A program made the position numbers and the translations under genes. Of a stretch of DNA of 64,000 nucleotides, positions 54,544-63,365 are shown piece by piece (position 1 is the first letter of the stretch; each line of letters begins with the position of its first letter). This DNA is from Aquabacter sp965279295 (GTDB lineage Bacteria; Pseudomonadota; Alphaproteobacteria; Rhizobiales; Xanthobacteraceae): assembly GCA_965279295.1 (NCBI GenBank), contig CBDIHQ010000015.1; one strand, written 5' to 3'. A model generated the notes under the pieces. The model saw nothing but the letters and a program-made list of their open reading frames with translations. It was not told where the DNA came from and made no database searches.

Positions 54544-55067
54544 GCCCGCGCGATCCGCTCGTCGATTTCATGCTGCATGTCTTCTACCTGTCGTTCCTTG
54601 CCATCGGCGGCGCGAACGCGGTCATCCCCGAACTGCACCGCATGTCGGTCGACAGCCTTTGGATGAGCGATAGTACGTTCGCTGATCTGTTCGCCATCGC
54701 CCAGGTGACGCCGGGCCCCAACGTCATCCTTGTCACCCTCATCGGCTGGTATGTGGCGGGCCTGCCGGGTGCCGTTGCCGGCACCCTGCTGATGTGCGTG
54801 CCCATGGGCGCCGCCGCCTGTTACGTCTCGACGATCTCCTCGCGCTTCCAGCATGCGCGCCCGCGCATCGCCATCCAGCGCGGCCTCGCGGCCCTCGCGG
54901 TGGGGATCGTCACGGCGAGCGCCTATATTCTCATGCAGGTCACGGACAATCATTGGACGGCGTATCTGCTCACCGCCCTCGCGGCCGTGGGCATGCTGGC
55001 GACGCGCGCCAACCCGCTTTATTTCTTGGCAGTGGGCGCCGTGTGCGGCGTGTTCGGTCTGGTCTGA
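54540..55067 (+). CDS. Chromate transporter (ChrA) subunit, second half
   Basis: 175 aa. DFMLHVFYLSFLAIGGANAVIPELHRM and FAIAQVTPGPNVILVTLIGWYVAGLPGA mirror the first half in a swapped orientation, as expected of heterodimeric ChrA pairs. ATG 54540 overlaps the stop of the first half (ATGA). Together they would export chromate or another oxyanion; chromate itself is not proven. It is convergent with the AsnC-type gene, seven bases away. Confidence 0.91.
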   Translation: MSPRDPLVDFMLHVFYLSFLAIGGANAVIPELHRMSVDSLWMSDSTFADLFAIAQVTPGPNVILVTLIGWYVAGLPGAVAGTLLMCVPMGAAACYVSTISSRFQHARPRIAIQRGLAALAVGIVTASAYILMQVTDNHWTAYLLTALAAVGMLATRANPLYFLAVGAVCGVFGLV

Positions 55068-55073
55068 GCGCGG

Positions 55074-55322
55074 TCAGAAGGCCTTGAAGGTAATGATGGT
55101 GCGGGTGTCGAAGATGCCCGGCACCACCTGCACCTTTTCATTTACGAAATGGCCGATGTCGGTGCCTTCGGGGACGTAGAATTTCACGAGCAGGTCGAAG
55201 TCGCCGGCGGTGGAATAGATTTCGGAGGCGATCTCCGAATCCGCCAGGGCATTCGCCACCTCGTAGGATCGGCCAAGAAGGCACTTGATCTGGACGAAGA
55301 AGGGGATCACCGGCGTCTCCAA
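55074..55322 (-). CDS. Stand-alone Lrp/AsnC ligand-binding (RAM) domain protein
   Basis: 82 aa, with only the effector-binding half of Lrp/AsnC regulators and no helix-turn-helix. IKCLLGRSYEVANALADSEIASEIYSTAGDFDLLVKFYVPEGTDIGHFVNEKVQVVPGIFDTRTIITF (in pieces) is the alpha-beta core of such domains. These small proteins form ring oligomers that bind amino acids. They are common in alphaproteobacteria and Archaea. Target or partner unknown. Confidence 0.9.
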   Translation of the reverse strand: METPVIPFFVQIKCLLGRSYEVANALADSEIASEIYSTAGDFDLLVKFYVPEGTDIGHFVNEKVQVVPGIFDTRTIITFKAF

Positions 55323-55503
55323 AGCTTCCCGGTTGCGGGCCGGCGCAAGGTGGACAAAAGCGCCCCCGCTGGCAAGCCCGCCAGTGTCAGCTATTTCCAG
55401 CGTCTTCTCCGCAGCATCGGATAAACAAGGTCTGCTATATCAAGCGGCGCGTGGCCCTATGCCGCTCGTAACTCTCGTCGCCACGCCCTGCCGGAGGTCG
55501 ATC

Positions 55504-56319
55504 TTGCCTGACGCCGCCATCATCCCCATCGCTGTGACCATCGCGGGCTCGGATTCCAGCGGCGGTGCGGGCATCCAGGCGGATCTGAAGACCTTCTCCG
55601 CCCTTGGCGTCTATGGTGCGAGTATCATCACCGCGCTTACCGCACAAAATACCCTCGGGGTCACGGCCATCCATGATGCGCCGCCGGACTTCATCACGGC
55701 GCAGATCGACGCCGTGTTCGAGGACCTGAAGGTCAAGGCGGTGAAGATCGGCATGCTCTCGCGTCCGTCCGCCATCCAGGCGGTCGCGGAAGGGCTGGCG
55801 CGCTGGTCTGCCCGGCCCGTGGTGCTGGACCCGGTAATGGTTGCAGCCTCCGGCGCGCGCCTTTTGGAGGACGCGGCTATCGCGACGCTGAAAGAGCTTC
55901 TGCTGCCGCGCGCGGACCTCATCACGCCCAATCTGCCAGAGGCAGCCGCCCTCCTGGGAACGGCCATCGCCGAGGACGAGGCCGCCATGGCGGCCCAGGG
56001 CGAGCAATTGCTGGCGCTTGGCGCCCGTGCCGTTCTGGTCAAGGGCGGGCATGGGACTGGCCCGGAAAGTGTGGACCTGCTGGTGACGCCGGAGGGCATC
56101 CTGCGTTTCCCCGCTGTCCGTCATGCCACGCGCAACACCCATGGCACCGGCTGCACGCTTTCTTCCGCCATCACCGCGGGCCTCGCCAAGGGGGAGGGCC
56201 TCGAAGCAGCGGTCGCCAATGCCAAACGCTATATCAGCGGTGCGATCTCCGCAGCCGATCATCTTGACGTCGGCCAGGGGCATGGACCGGTGCATCATTT
56301 CTATGAACTGTGGCGCTGA
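55504..56319 (+). CDS. thiD: Hydroxymethylpyrimidine/phosphomethylpyrimidine kinase
   Basis: 271 aa. VTIAGSDSSGGAGIQADLKTFSALG, GMLSRPSAIQ, LDPVMVAASGARLL, TPNLPEAAALLG and the anion-hole motif HGTGCTLSSAITAGLA are present. It phosphorylates the pyrimidine half of thiamine twice. The start is TTG 55504, placed six bases after GGAGG (55493-55497); no ATG gives a family-like N-terminus. No thiamine riboswitch is visible upstream, and it stands alone from other thi genes here. Confidence 0.94.
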   Translation: MPDAAIIPIAVTIAGSDSSGGAGIQADLKTFSALGVYGASIITALTAQNTLGVTAIHDAPPDFITAQIDAVFEDLKVKAVKIGMLSRPSAIQAVAEGLARWSARPVVLDPVMVAASGARLLEDAAIATLKELLLPRADLITPNLPEAAALLGTAIAEDEAAMAAQGEQLLALGARAVLVKGGHGTGPESVDLLVTPEGILRFPAVRHATRNTHGTGCTLSSAITAGLAKGEGLEAAVANAKRYISGAISAADHLDVGQGHGPVHHFYELWR

Positions 56320-56432
56320 GCCCCGGCGAATTTCCCACAAAGCGTGAGCGTGTCGCTCCGAGGCATGACGGGGGGAGGAAGACCCGCTATCGTCCGTTTC
56401 GGCGAACGGTTGTTCGGAAGTAAGGAATGAAC

Positions 56433-57047
56433 ATGGCGCGTGAGCGGACCGGGGAACGCAATCTGGAGACGGGCGCGCAGGTCATAACCGGGCAACTCGG
56501 CAAAACCATCCAGCGTCTGCGCAAAGCCTATAATCTTTCACTTTCGGATCTGTCGGAGCAATCCGGCGTCGCCAAGTCGATCATCAGCCAGATCGAGCGT
56601 AACGAAACCAATCCCACCCTCGCCACCGTCTGGCGCCTGTCACAGGCGCTGGATATGTCGGTCGAGCGGGTGCTGGCCTCGTCTGAGGAGGCGCCCTTTG
56701 TCGAAAAGCTCACGCGGGCCGATACGCCCATGCTGCTGTCGGAGGATGGCCTCTGCCGGCTCACGATCATCGGCTGGATCAAGACCGTTGAGTGGTTGCA
56801 ATATTACGACTTCCACGCCGCTCCCGGCGGTGAACTGGAATCTGATGGCCACCAGCGCGGCGCCATCGAATGCCTGAGCGTGCTTTCCGGCGCGCTTCAG
56901 GTGGATGTCGCGGGTGCCATCGAGACGGTGAAGGCGGGCGAGACGTTGCGCTATCGGTGCGACCGGCCGCACACCATCCGCAACACAGGCACCGAGCCGG
57001 CGCATGCCTTCATGGTGTGCATGATGAAGGCGGCGGTTCTCGACTGA
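56433..57047 (+). CDS. XRE-family regulator with C-terminal cupin domain
   Basis: 204 aa. The helix-turn-helix (about 20-80: RLRKAYNLSLSDLSEQSGVAKSIISQIERNETNPTLATVWRLSQAL) is joined to a cupin (about 115-200: ECLSVLSGALQVDVAGAIETVKAGETLRYRCDRPHTIRNTG). Such regulators often control amino-acid or polyamine metabolism. I use ATG 56433 because AAGGA sits six bases upstream; ATG 56427 has no spacer. It is convergent with the PepSY reductase gene, 31 bases away. Target genes are not evident. Confidence 0.92.
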   Translation: MARERTGERNLETGAQVITGQLGKTIQRLRKAYNLSLSDLSEQSGVAKSIISQIERNETNPTLATVWRLSQALDMSVERVLASSEEAPFVEKLTRADTPMLLSEDGLCRLTIIGWIKTVEWLQYYDFHAAPGGELESDGHQRGAIECLSVLSGALQVDVAGAIETVKAGETLRYRCDRPHTIRNTGTEPAHAFMVCMMKAAVLD

Positions 57048-57078
57048 CCACTGTCGCGCCTTTCGCGAAAAGCGGCCC

Positions 57079-59727
57079 TCAATAGACGTCGCGGCAATAG
57101 CGGCGTTCTTCGGCCAAGGTCTCCAGTGCCTGCGCGCCGATGAGGTCAGCGAGCGCATGCTCCACCGCCGGTGCCATCCCCTCCAGACTGCCGCAGACGT
57201 AGATGGCCGCTCCATCCTTCAGCCAGGACAGGATGTCCGCCCCAGCCGCCTTCAGACGATCCTGGACATAGACGCGCTCGTTTTGGTCGCGTGAGAAGGC
57301 CAAGTCCACGCGGGGAAGGGCGCCCGCGCTTTGCCATGCGGTGATCTCGTCGCGGAAATAGTAGTCGTGGGCAAGATTGCGCTCGCCGAAGATCAGCCAG
57401 TTGCGATCGCTGCCGCCCCGCACGCGCGCTTTCAGATGCGACCGCAGGCCGGCAAGCCCCGTGCCGTTGCCGATCAAGATCATCGGTCGATCCATCGGCG
57501 GGCTGTGGAATGCGGGGTTGGAGCGGATGCGCAGTGCGATGTCCTCCCCTTCCATCGCATGGGCAGTCAGCCAGCCGGAGCCGAGGCCAAGGCTACCGTC
57601 AGGAGCACGGGCCTGGCGCAGCAACAGCTCCAGCCGGCCGTCGGCGGGGATGGAGGCGATGGAATATTCGCGATGGGGCAGGGGCTTCAGGCTATCGGCC
57701 AGAATCTGCGCATCAGTTACAGCGAGCGCGGTGGCTTCGGGAAGGATGGAACCGGCCAGTGCGGTGCTGATGGTTTCCGCCTTGCCCGCCACCGTCACCT
57801 GTGCGTGCGGGGACAGGCCGAGCTTTGAGAGATACGCCGCTACCACGTCGGAGGCATGTCGGGGGCCGACCTCGGCGATGTCGCCCGCCTCCCAGGTGTG
57901 GGCCACGCCGTCGGCGGGTTCCAGCGCCACATGGAAGGTGGGCAGGCCGGCACTGCCTGGGTTGAGGCAGCGGCGCTCAACGAGGCGCCATTTCTCATAT
58001 GCAGGTGGGGTCCAGTCCGGCAACGTGGTCGCGCCGGCGAGGGTGCTGAGTTGGGCCTGCCAGTGGCGCAGTGCGCCGGGATCGTCCTTGTCCGCCTCGA
58101 TACGGTCGAACAACGGCGTGGCGCCATGGGTGCGCAGCCAGGCATCCAGGCTCTGGCCGAAGCCGCAGAATTGCGGGTAGGTGCGGTCGCCCAGCGCCAG
58201 CAGCCCGTAGTCGAGATGCCCCAGCGAGCGACCTTGCCCCATCATGCGCCGGGCGAAGGCACGCGCTTGGTCTGGCGGTTCTCCTTCGCCGAAGGTGGAC
58301 ACGACGAACAGCGCGCGTGAGGACGAGGCAAACGCTTCAGCGCCGAGTGTCGCGAGGGGGGCAACCTTCACCGAGAGACCTGCCGCCTGCAACATTCCCG
58401 CGCTTTGCCAGGCGAGGCGTTCAGCGGTGCCGGTCTGGCTCGCGAAGGCCACCAGTACCGGGGCTTCGCTGCCGGTCATCGACTGCACGGCACCGGCGGC
58501 CTTGCGCACCGCCTTCTTCTTGCTGCGGCGATCAAGATACAGCAGCCAGCCGGTGACGGCGAACAGCGGCATCAACAGGCTCGCCACCATCATCAGGATC
58601 AAACCGGGCATGCCGAAGAAGCTGCCGGAATGCAGCACGAAGATGCTGCTGATCAGCTTCTGGCCCCAGGCCTGATCCTCGTATTTGCGATTCTCCCGCA
58701 CGGTGCCGGCGGGGTCCAGAACCATGGTGTTGTTGGCCCGCTCGTGGATCGGCACGACGGGCTGATAGCTGATGGTGAGGGTCTGGGCATTGCCCTGCGG
58801 CAGGCGCAGTGTGGCTGTCGAGAAGCCCCCACTCTCCTTCAGGAACACCGGCCAGAGCTTGCCTATATCCAACGCCGGGCGGTTCTGCCCGCCGCCTCCG
58901 CTCGCGCCGCCCTGCTGTCGCTGGCCGCCTTGAGCGCCCTGCGCAGGCGCGCCTTGTGCCGGTGCAGCTTGCCCAGGTGCACCCTGCGCCTGCCCCTGTG
59001 GCGGCGGCGGGCCGCCGGGCCGCATCTGCTGCTGCGGGCGGGGTGTGCCGGTGATGTCGAACAGGGCGTTGCGGTACCAATCATAGGACCACCACAGGCC
59101 GGTGAGGGATGCCAGCAGATAGAACGGCAGCACCCAGGCGCCGATGACCGAGTGCAATTCCCATAACAGACTGCGGCCGCGATGGGCGAAGTCGATCACG
59201 AACCAATTGCGCCAGTCCCTCCAGCGTCGCGGCCAGCGCAGGTAAAGGCCGGTGAGCGAGAGCACCACCAGCGCCACGGTGGAGCCGCCGACGATCTGCT
59301 TGCCGATATCGTCCGCCGCCAGCCAGCGGTGGATCTGCATGGTGGTGCGGAAGAAAGCCTGGCCCTGGACATCGCCGAGCAAAGCGCCGTCGTAGGGGTT
59401 CACATAACGTGTTTCTCCTCGTCCGCCGCCGCTGCCTCCGGGCACGGCGGCAAGGGTGACGCGGGCGGGGGTCTCGGGATCGGCGGAGACGGTTAGCGCC
59501 GTGATGGTCCGGCCGGGCGTGTTGGTGCGGATTTTATCCAGCAGTGCACTTGGCGCGAGCTTGCCGACCGGCTGGGCGATCACCGTGCGCACCCCGGGGT
59601 TCATGGCGTTGAGAATTTCATCCTCGAACGACAGCATCCCGCCAGTGAAGCCGACCACGGCGAGCACCGTGCCAGCGGTAATGCCCAGCAGCCAGTGAAG
59701 CTGAAACCAGATGGCTTTGATCATCAA
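57079..59727 (-). CDS. PepSY membrane protein fused to flavodoxin and ferredoxin-reductase domains
   Basis: 882 aa. PepSY-TM part (1-400): opening helix WLLGITAGTVLAVVGFTGGMLSF, SLTGLYLRWPRRW, and GMPGLILMMVASLLMPLFAVTGWLLYLDRR. A Gln/Gly/Pro/Ala low-complexity linker of about 55 residues (from 240) splits it. From about 420 a flavodoxin domain (VAFASQTGTAERLAW) is followed by FAD and NADP-binding modules (REYSIASIPADGRL, ILIGNGTGLAGLRSHL, YVCGSLEGMAPAVE). It moves electrons from NADPH across the membrane, as in siderophore reductases. It forms a pair with the DUF4198 gene upstream. Confidence 0.88.
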   Translation of the reverse strand: MMIKAIWFQLHWLLGITAGTVLAVVGFTGGMLSFEDEILNAMNPGVRTVIAQPVGKLAPSALLDKIRTNTPGRTITALTVSADPETPARVTLAAVPGGSGGGRGETRYVNPYDGALLGDVQGQAFFRTTMQIHRWLAADDIGKQIVGGSTVALVVLSLTGLYLRWPRRWRDWRNWFVIDFAHRGRSLLWELHSVIGAWVLPFYLLASLTGLWWSYDWYRNALFDITGTPRPQQQMRPGGPPPPQGQAQGAPGQAAPAQGAPAQGAQGGQRQQGGASGGGGQNRPALDIGKLWPVFLKESGGFSTATLRLPQGNAQTLTISYQPVVPIHERANNTMVLDPAGTVRENRKYEDQAWGQKLISSIFVLHSGSFFGMPGLILMMVASLLMPLFAVTGWLLYLDRRSKKKAVRKAAGAVQSMTGSEAPVLVAFASQTGTAERLAWQSAGMLQAAGLSVKVAPLATLGAEAFASSSRALFVVSTFGEGEPPDQARAFARRMMGQGRSLGHLDYGLLALGDRTYPQFCGFGQSLDAWLRTHGATPLFDRIEADKDDPGALRHWQAQLSTLAGATTLPDWTPPAYEKWRLVERRCLNPGSAGLPTFHVALEPADGVAHTWEAGDIAEVGPRHASDVVAAYLSKLGLSPHAQVTVAGKAETISTALAGSILPEATALAVTDAQILADSLKPLPHREYSIASIPADGRLELLLRQARAPDGSLGLGSGWLTAHAMEGEDIALRIRSNPAFHSPPMDRPMILIGNGTGLAGLRSHLKARVRGGSDRNWLIFGERNLAHDYYFRDEITAWQSAGALPRVDLAFSRDQNERVYVQDRLKAAGADILSWLKDGAAIYVCGSLEGMAPAVEHALADLIGAQALETLAEERRYCRDVY

Positions 59728-59764
59728 ATATGCCCCGAGGCAGCGGCGCTGAAGCCGGCGCCGT

Positions 59765-60499
59765 TCACTTCACTTCAAAGACGAGATTGGCGTTCGCGAC
59801 GTAGCGGCCGTGCGTCGGCGCGGCCTCGGTCGCTGTGTGGGAGACCTTCACCAGCCAAAGGCCTGGAGCGGTGATCTTCACGTAGGCGATGCCATCCTTC
59901 TCGCTTCCGCTGGCATAGGCGTAGGTGGCATCCCGCGTGGAAAAGCCGTCGTAGGTCGCGAGGATCCGCGCAGACAGAGGCTTGCCATCGAACAGGATTT
60001 TCACCGGAAGCTCGCTGCCCACCTTAGCATCGGCGGGGTTCGCGAGAGGCACGATTTCCAACCGATCACCAGAAGCGGCACCAAAGTTCGCGTCGCCGGG
60101 GCCGAGGTTTAGAAGCGCCTTCGAGGTGCTTTCCGACAGGGTCGCCGGTTCGGGCGGCTTGCCGGCTTCCTCGCGCGCCGGACGCACGCGAGACATCTTC
60201 GCGATGGCAAGCATGGAGCCCGTCCCTGCCGCCGTGCCGGTCAAGGCCTTGGCGGCGGGATCGGCGGTGAGCGCGATATCGGTGGTTTGACCTCCCGAGA
60301 TGGTGCGCAGTTTCACGTTCTCGATGGGAAGAACCACGTCGCCGAGGGCGAACACCTCTGTCAGCATCACCTGGAGAGGGACGCCGGAACCAGAGCCAGC
60401 CAGTGGTTTCAGCACGAGGTCGTGGGCGCTGACCGCAGATAGCGATCCAAAAGCAAAAAGCGTGGCGGCAACAAAGGTTCGATAACAGAGATGCGGCAT
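59765..60499 (-). CDS. DUF4198-type exported protein
   Basis: 244 aa. A signal peptide ends at SLSAVSA-HDL; the mature end is beta-rich (GPGDANFGAASGDRLEIVPLANPADAKVGSELPVKILFDGKPLSARILATYDGFS). These features fit DUF4198 proteins, which often accompany TonB-dependent receptors and metal uptake. It is first of two co-oriented genes, 37 bases before the PepSY reductase. A perfect inverted repeat lies 21 bases upstream of its start. No TonB-dependent receptor is in this window. Confidence 0.88.
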   Translation of the reverse strand: MPHLCYRTFVAATLFAFGSLSAVSAHDLVLKPLAGSGSGVPLQVMLTEVFALGDVVLPIENVKLRTISGGQTTDIALTADPAAKALTGTAAGTGSMLAIAKMSRVRPAREEAGKPPEPATLSESTSKALLNLGPGDANFGAASGDRLEIVPLANPADAKVGSELPVKILFDGKPLSARILATYDGFSTRDATYAYASGSEKDGIAYVKITAPGLWLVKVSHTATEAAPTHGRYVANANLVFEVK

Positions 60500-60520
60500 G
60501 GTTCCTCGCAGGGAGGCTCA

Positions 60521-60543
60521 TGCATGGCCTATTTTGCCATGCA
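60521..60543. promoter_or_regulatory. Perfect inverted repeat upstream of the DUF4198 gene, candidate operator
   Basis: Arms TGCATGGC (60521-60528) and GCCATGCA (60536-60543) are perfect 8-base reverse complements with a 7-base spacer CTATTTT. The site ends 21 bases before the ATG at 60499. It does not match Fur, RirA, Irr or NikR sites that I know. It is the only strong dyad in the 166-base gap to fpr. Confidence 0.55.
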
Positions 60544-60665
60544 ATAACGGCGTGTCATGCCACATAACAAGCGCGCGAAGCCGCCACAACACATGGCGCC
60601 TTTCAATGGAATGATTGTAAGGCGCCTCTTTTAAATCGCTCTAAGCTTGTAATAACTTCGCTTAC

Positions 60666-61439
60666 TCAGCGTTCGACGAATGCTTTCTCGATCACATAAT
60701 GACCAGGCGTGGACTGGCTTCCCTCGTCAAAGCCGCGCGCTTCAAGAAGGTCGACCACATCCTTGAGCATCTGCGGGCTTCCGCACAGCATGAGCCGATC
60801 ATTCGCGGGATCGAATGGCGGCAGGCCGATATCCTCGAACAGCTTGCCAGTCTCGATCAAAGTGGTGATGCGACCCTCGTTGCGGAACGGCTCGCGGGTG
60901 ACGGTCGGGTAATAGATCAGCTTTTCCCGCACCTGCTCGCCGATGAACTCATTCTCCGGCAGATCGCGCGTCAGATAGTCGTCATAGGCGAGTTCGGCGA
61001 CTGTCCGGCACCCGTGGATCAGAACGATCTTCTCGTAACGCTCATAAGCCTCCGGGTCCTTCACCACCGAGAGGAAGGGCGCGAGGCCGGTGCCGGTCGA
61101 GAGAAGATAGAGGGTCTTGCCCGGAAGCAGGCTGTCCTGCACCAACGTCCCGGTCGCCTTGCGCCCGACCAGGAGCTTGTCGCCGACCTTCAGGTGCTGA
61201 AGACGTGAGGTGAGGGGGCCGTTCTGCACCTTGATGGAGAAGAACTGGAGGTCTTCCTCATAATTGGCGCTCGCGAGGGAATAGGCGCGCAGAAGCGGCT
61301 TGCCGTTCACCATCAGTCCGATCATCACGAACTGGCCGTTGAGGAAACGAAAGCCGGTGTCGCGGGTGGTGGTGAAGGTAAAGAGGTCGTCAGTCCAATG
61401 CCGGACGCTGGTTACGGTCTCTTCGTTCAAATTGCTCAT
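60666..61439 (-). CDS. fpr: Ferredoxin-NADP reductase
   Basis: 257 aa. The FAD-binding motif LLRAYSLASANYEE and the NADP region LYLLSTGTGLAPFLSVV, HGCRTVAELAYDD and LCGSPQMLKDV are intact, ending in FVER as usual for alphaproteobacterial Fpr. It exchanges electrons between NADPH and ferredoxin or flavodoxin and helps against oxidative stress. ATG 61439 (MSNLNEE) is the start; the longer frame to 61490 lacks a ribosome site. It shares the electron-transfer theme of the neighbouring reductase pair. Confidence 0.94.
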   Translation of the reverse strand: MSNLNEETVTSVRHWTDDLFTFTTTRDTGFRFLNGQFVMIGLMVNGKPLLRAYSLASANYEEDLQFFSIKVQNGPLTSRLQHLKVGDKLLVGRKATGTLVQDSLLPGKTLYLLSTGTGLAPFLSVVKDPEAYERYEKIVLIHGCRTVAELAYDDYLTRDLPENEFIGEQVREKLIYYPTVTREPFRNEGRITTLIETGKLFEDIGLPPFDPANDRLMLCGSPQMLKDVVDLLEARGFDEGSQSTPGHYVIEKAFVER

Positions 61440-61602
61440 GGCGCGGCCATCTAACGGCGGAACGACCGGGACGGCTTTTCGCCTAATCACCGAGCCTGTT
61501 CTGTGGGATTTTCAATTTCACTCTATAATCCAAGCGTGCCGGGCGCGCCACCATGCGGCGGCGCATGCGGCGCCGTGTCCCCACGCATGGCTCGCAGTGT
61601 GC

Positions 61603-62475
61603 TTAGAACTCCCCGTCGGCGATCCGAACGAGATAGCGCCCATAGGTCGACTTGCCCTGGACCTTCGCGGCCTCGATCAATTGCGCCGTGTCGATGAACC
61701 CCTCGCGGAACGCGATTTCCTCGGGGGAGCAGATTTTCAGCCCCTGCCTCTGCTCGAGAATCTGCACGAACACGGCTGCCTCAAGCAAGGAATCCGGCGT
61801 GCCGGTGTCGAGCCAGGCGAAACCACGCCCCATGCGGGCGACATGCAACTCGCCCATCTCCAGATAGGCGCGGTTCACGTCGGTGATCTCGATCTCGCCG
61901 CGCGCGGAGGGCTTCACATTGGCGGCGATGTCGAGGACGCGGTTGTCGTAGAAATAAAGCCCGGTCACGGCGAGGTTGGAGCGTGGCTTGGCGGGCTTCT
62001 CCTCGATCGAGAGCACCCGGCCGCTGCGGTCGACCTCGGCAACGCCGTAACGCTCGGGGTCCTGCACCGCGTAGGCGAACACCGTCGCGCCCTGTTCGCG
62101 GGAGACCGCATCGGCCAGGAGTTCCGACAATCCATGCCCGAAGAACAGATTGTCGCCCAGCACCAAGGCGACCCGGTCCGACCCCACGAAATCCCGGCCG
62201 ACGATGAAGGCGTCCGCAAGACCGCGCGGGCTTTCCTGCACGGCGTAGGACAGGGAAATGCCAAACTGGCTGCCATCGCCCAGAAGCTTGCGGAACAGGT
62301 CGCTGTCGTGGGGTGTGGTGATGATCAGGATGTCCCGTATTCCCGCCATCATCAGCGTTGACAGCGGATAATAGATCATCGGCTTATCGTAGACCGGCAG
62401 GAGCTGCTTCGAGACAACCTGGGTCATCGGATAAAGCCGCGTGCCGGACCCGCCGGCGAGGATGATGCCCTTCAT
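61603..62475 (-). CDS. rfbA: Glucose-1-phosphate thymidylyltransferase
   Basis: 290 aa. GIILAGGSGTRLYPMTQVVSKQLLPVYDKPMIYYPLS (nucleotide-binding G-x-G-T-R and the lysine) and LGDNLFFGHGL are the RfbA core; GFAWLDTGTPDSLLEA is near the end. It makes dTDP-glucose, the first step to dTDP-L-rhamnose. Its start overlaps the rfbD stop by four bases. Last of three genes read right to left. Confidence 0.97.
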   Translation of the reverse strand: MKGIILAGGSGTRLYPMTQVVSKQLLPVYDKPMIYYPLSTLMMAGIRDILIITTPHDSDLFRKLLGDGSQFGISLSYAVQESPRGLADAFIVGRDFVGSDRVALVLGDNLFFGHGLSELLADAVSREQGATVFAYAVQDPERYGVAEVDRSGRVLSIEEKPAKPRSNLAVTGLYFYDNRVLDIAANVKPSARGEIEITDVNRAYLEMGELHVARMGRGFAWLDTGTPDSLLEAAVFVQILEQRQGLKICSPEEIAFREGFIDTAQLIEAAKVQGKSTYGRYLVRIADGEF

Positions 62476-63365
62476 GTGGCCTCCTTGAGGTCGGGAGCAA
62501 GCAGGCTATCCACCACCTGGGCGGCACGGGCCTGCCAGGGCTGTGCGCGGCAGCGGAAGCTGCGCTCGAACAGGCTTGAATTGAGTTCGGAATTGGCTGG
62601 GCGCCGGGCAGGTGTCGGATAGTCCGCCGTGGTGATGGTAGCCACCTCGGGCATTCGCCCGGTATGCCGCGCCGCCAGACGGATGATTTCCGAGGCGAAC
62701 CCGTGCCAGGTCGTGACGCCGGTGCCAGCGAAATGGAACGTGCCGAACCGCGCGCTGCTAGCCGAAGCCCCAGCTGCGGCGGTCAGAAGCGCTTCCGCGA
62801 TGTCGCGAGTGGCTGTGGGGCATCCGCGCTGGTCTGCGACGATGGTGAGGCGGTCACGCTCGCCGGCAAGCCGCAGCATGGTTTTCAGGAAATTGGCGCC
62901 ATAGACGCCATAGACCCAGGACGTGCGCAAAATAATGTGCCGCTCCGTCGCTGCCCGCACGGCAGCTTCGCCCGCCGCTTTGGTGCGCCCGTAGACGCCG
63001 AGGGGCGCAATCGGGTCGCTTTCCACATAAGCGCCCACCTTGGTGCCATCGAACACATAGTCGGTCGAGATGTGGATGAGCGGAATGTCCTCACGCTTGC
63101 AGCGCTCGGCGATCAGCCCCGGGGCCAAAGCATTGACCCGCGCCGCGACGTCCGGCTCGGTCTCGGCCTTGTCGACAGCGGTGTACGCGGCGGCGTTAAT
63201 GACGACATCCGGCCGTGCCGCCTCGAATGCCCGCGAAAGCGCAACCGGATCCGCGATATCGGCGCCGGCACGATCGAGCGCGACAAGGTCGATGCCGCGT
63301 TCAGCGGCAAGCGCCGTGGTTTCCCGCCCAACCTGACCATGGGCGCCGAACAGAAGCACCCGCAT
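62472..63365 (-). CDS. rfbD: dTDP-4-dehydrorhamnose reductase
   Basis: 297 aa from ATG 63365 (MRVLLFGAHGQVG). The NAD(P)-binding GAHGQVG, STDYVFDGTKVGAYVESDPIAPLGVYGRTKAAGE (YxxxK pair) and TSWVYG are present. It makes dTDP-L-rhamnose, a sugar for surface polysaccharide. It overlaps rfbB upstream by one base and rfbA downstream by four, so all three are read as one transcript. Confidence 0.96.
   Translation of the reverse strand: MRVLLFGAHGQVGRETTALAAERGIDLVALDRAGADIADPVALSRAFEAARPDVVINAAAYTAVDKAETEPDVAARVNALAPGLIAERCKREDIPLIHISTDYVFDGTKVGAYVESDPIAPLGVYGRTKAAGEAAVRAATERHIILRTSWVYGVYGANFLKTMLRLAGERDRLTIVADQRGCPTATRDIAEALLTAAAGASASSARFGTFHFAGTGVTTWHGFASEIIRLAARHTGRMPEVATITTADYPTPARRPANSELNSSLFERSFRCRAQPWQARAAQVVDSLLAPDLKEAT

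Noticed and set aside
60500..60665. Fur, RirA or Irr iron box upstream of the DUF4198/PepSY pair
   Set aside because: No stretch resembles those consensus sites as I know them; only the TGCATGGC repeat stands out.
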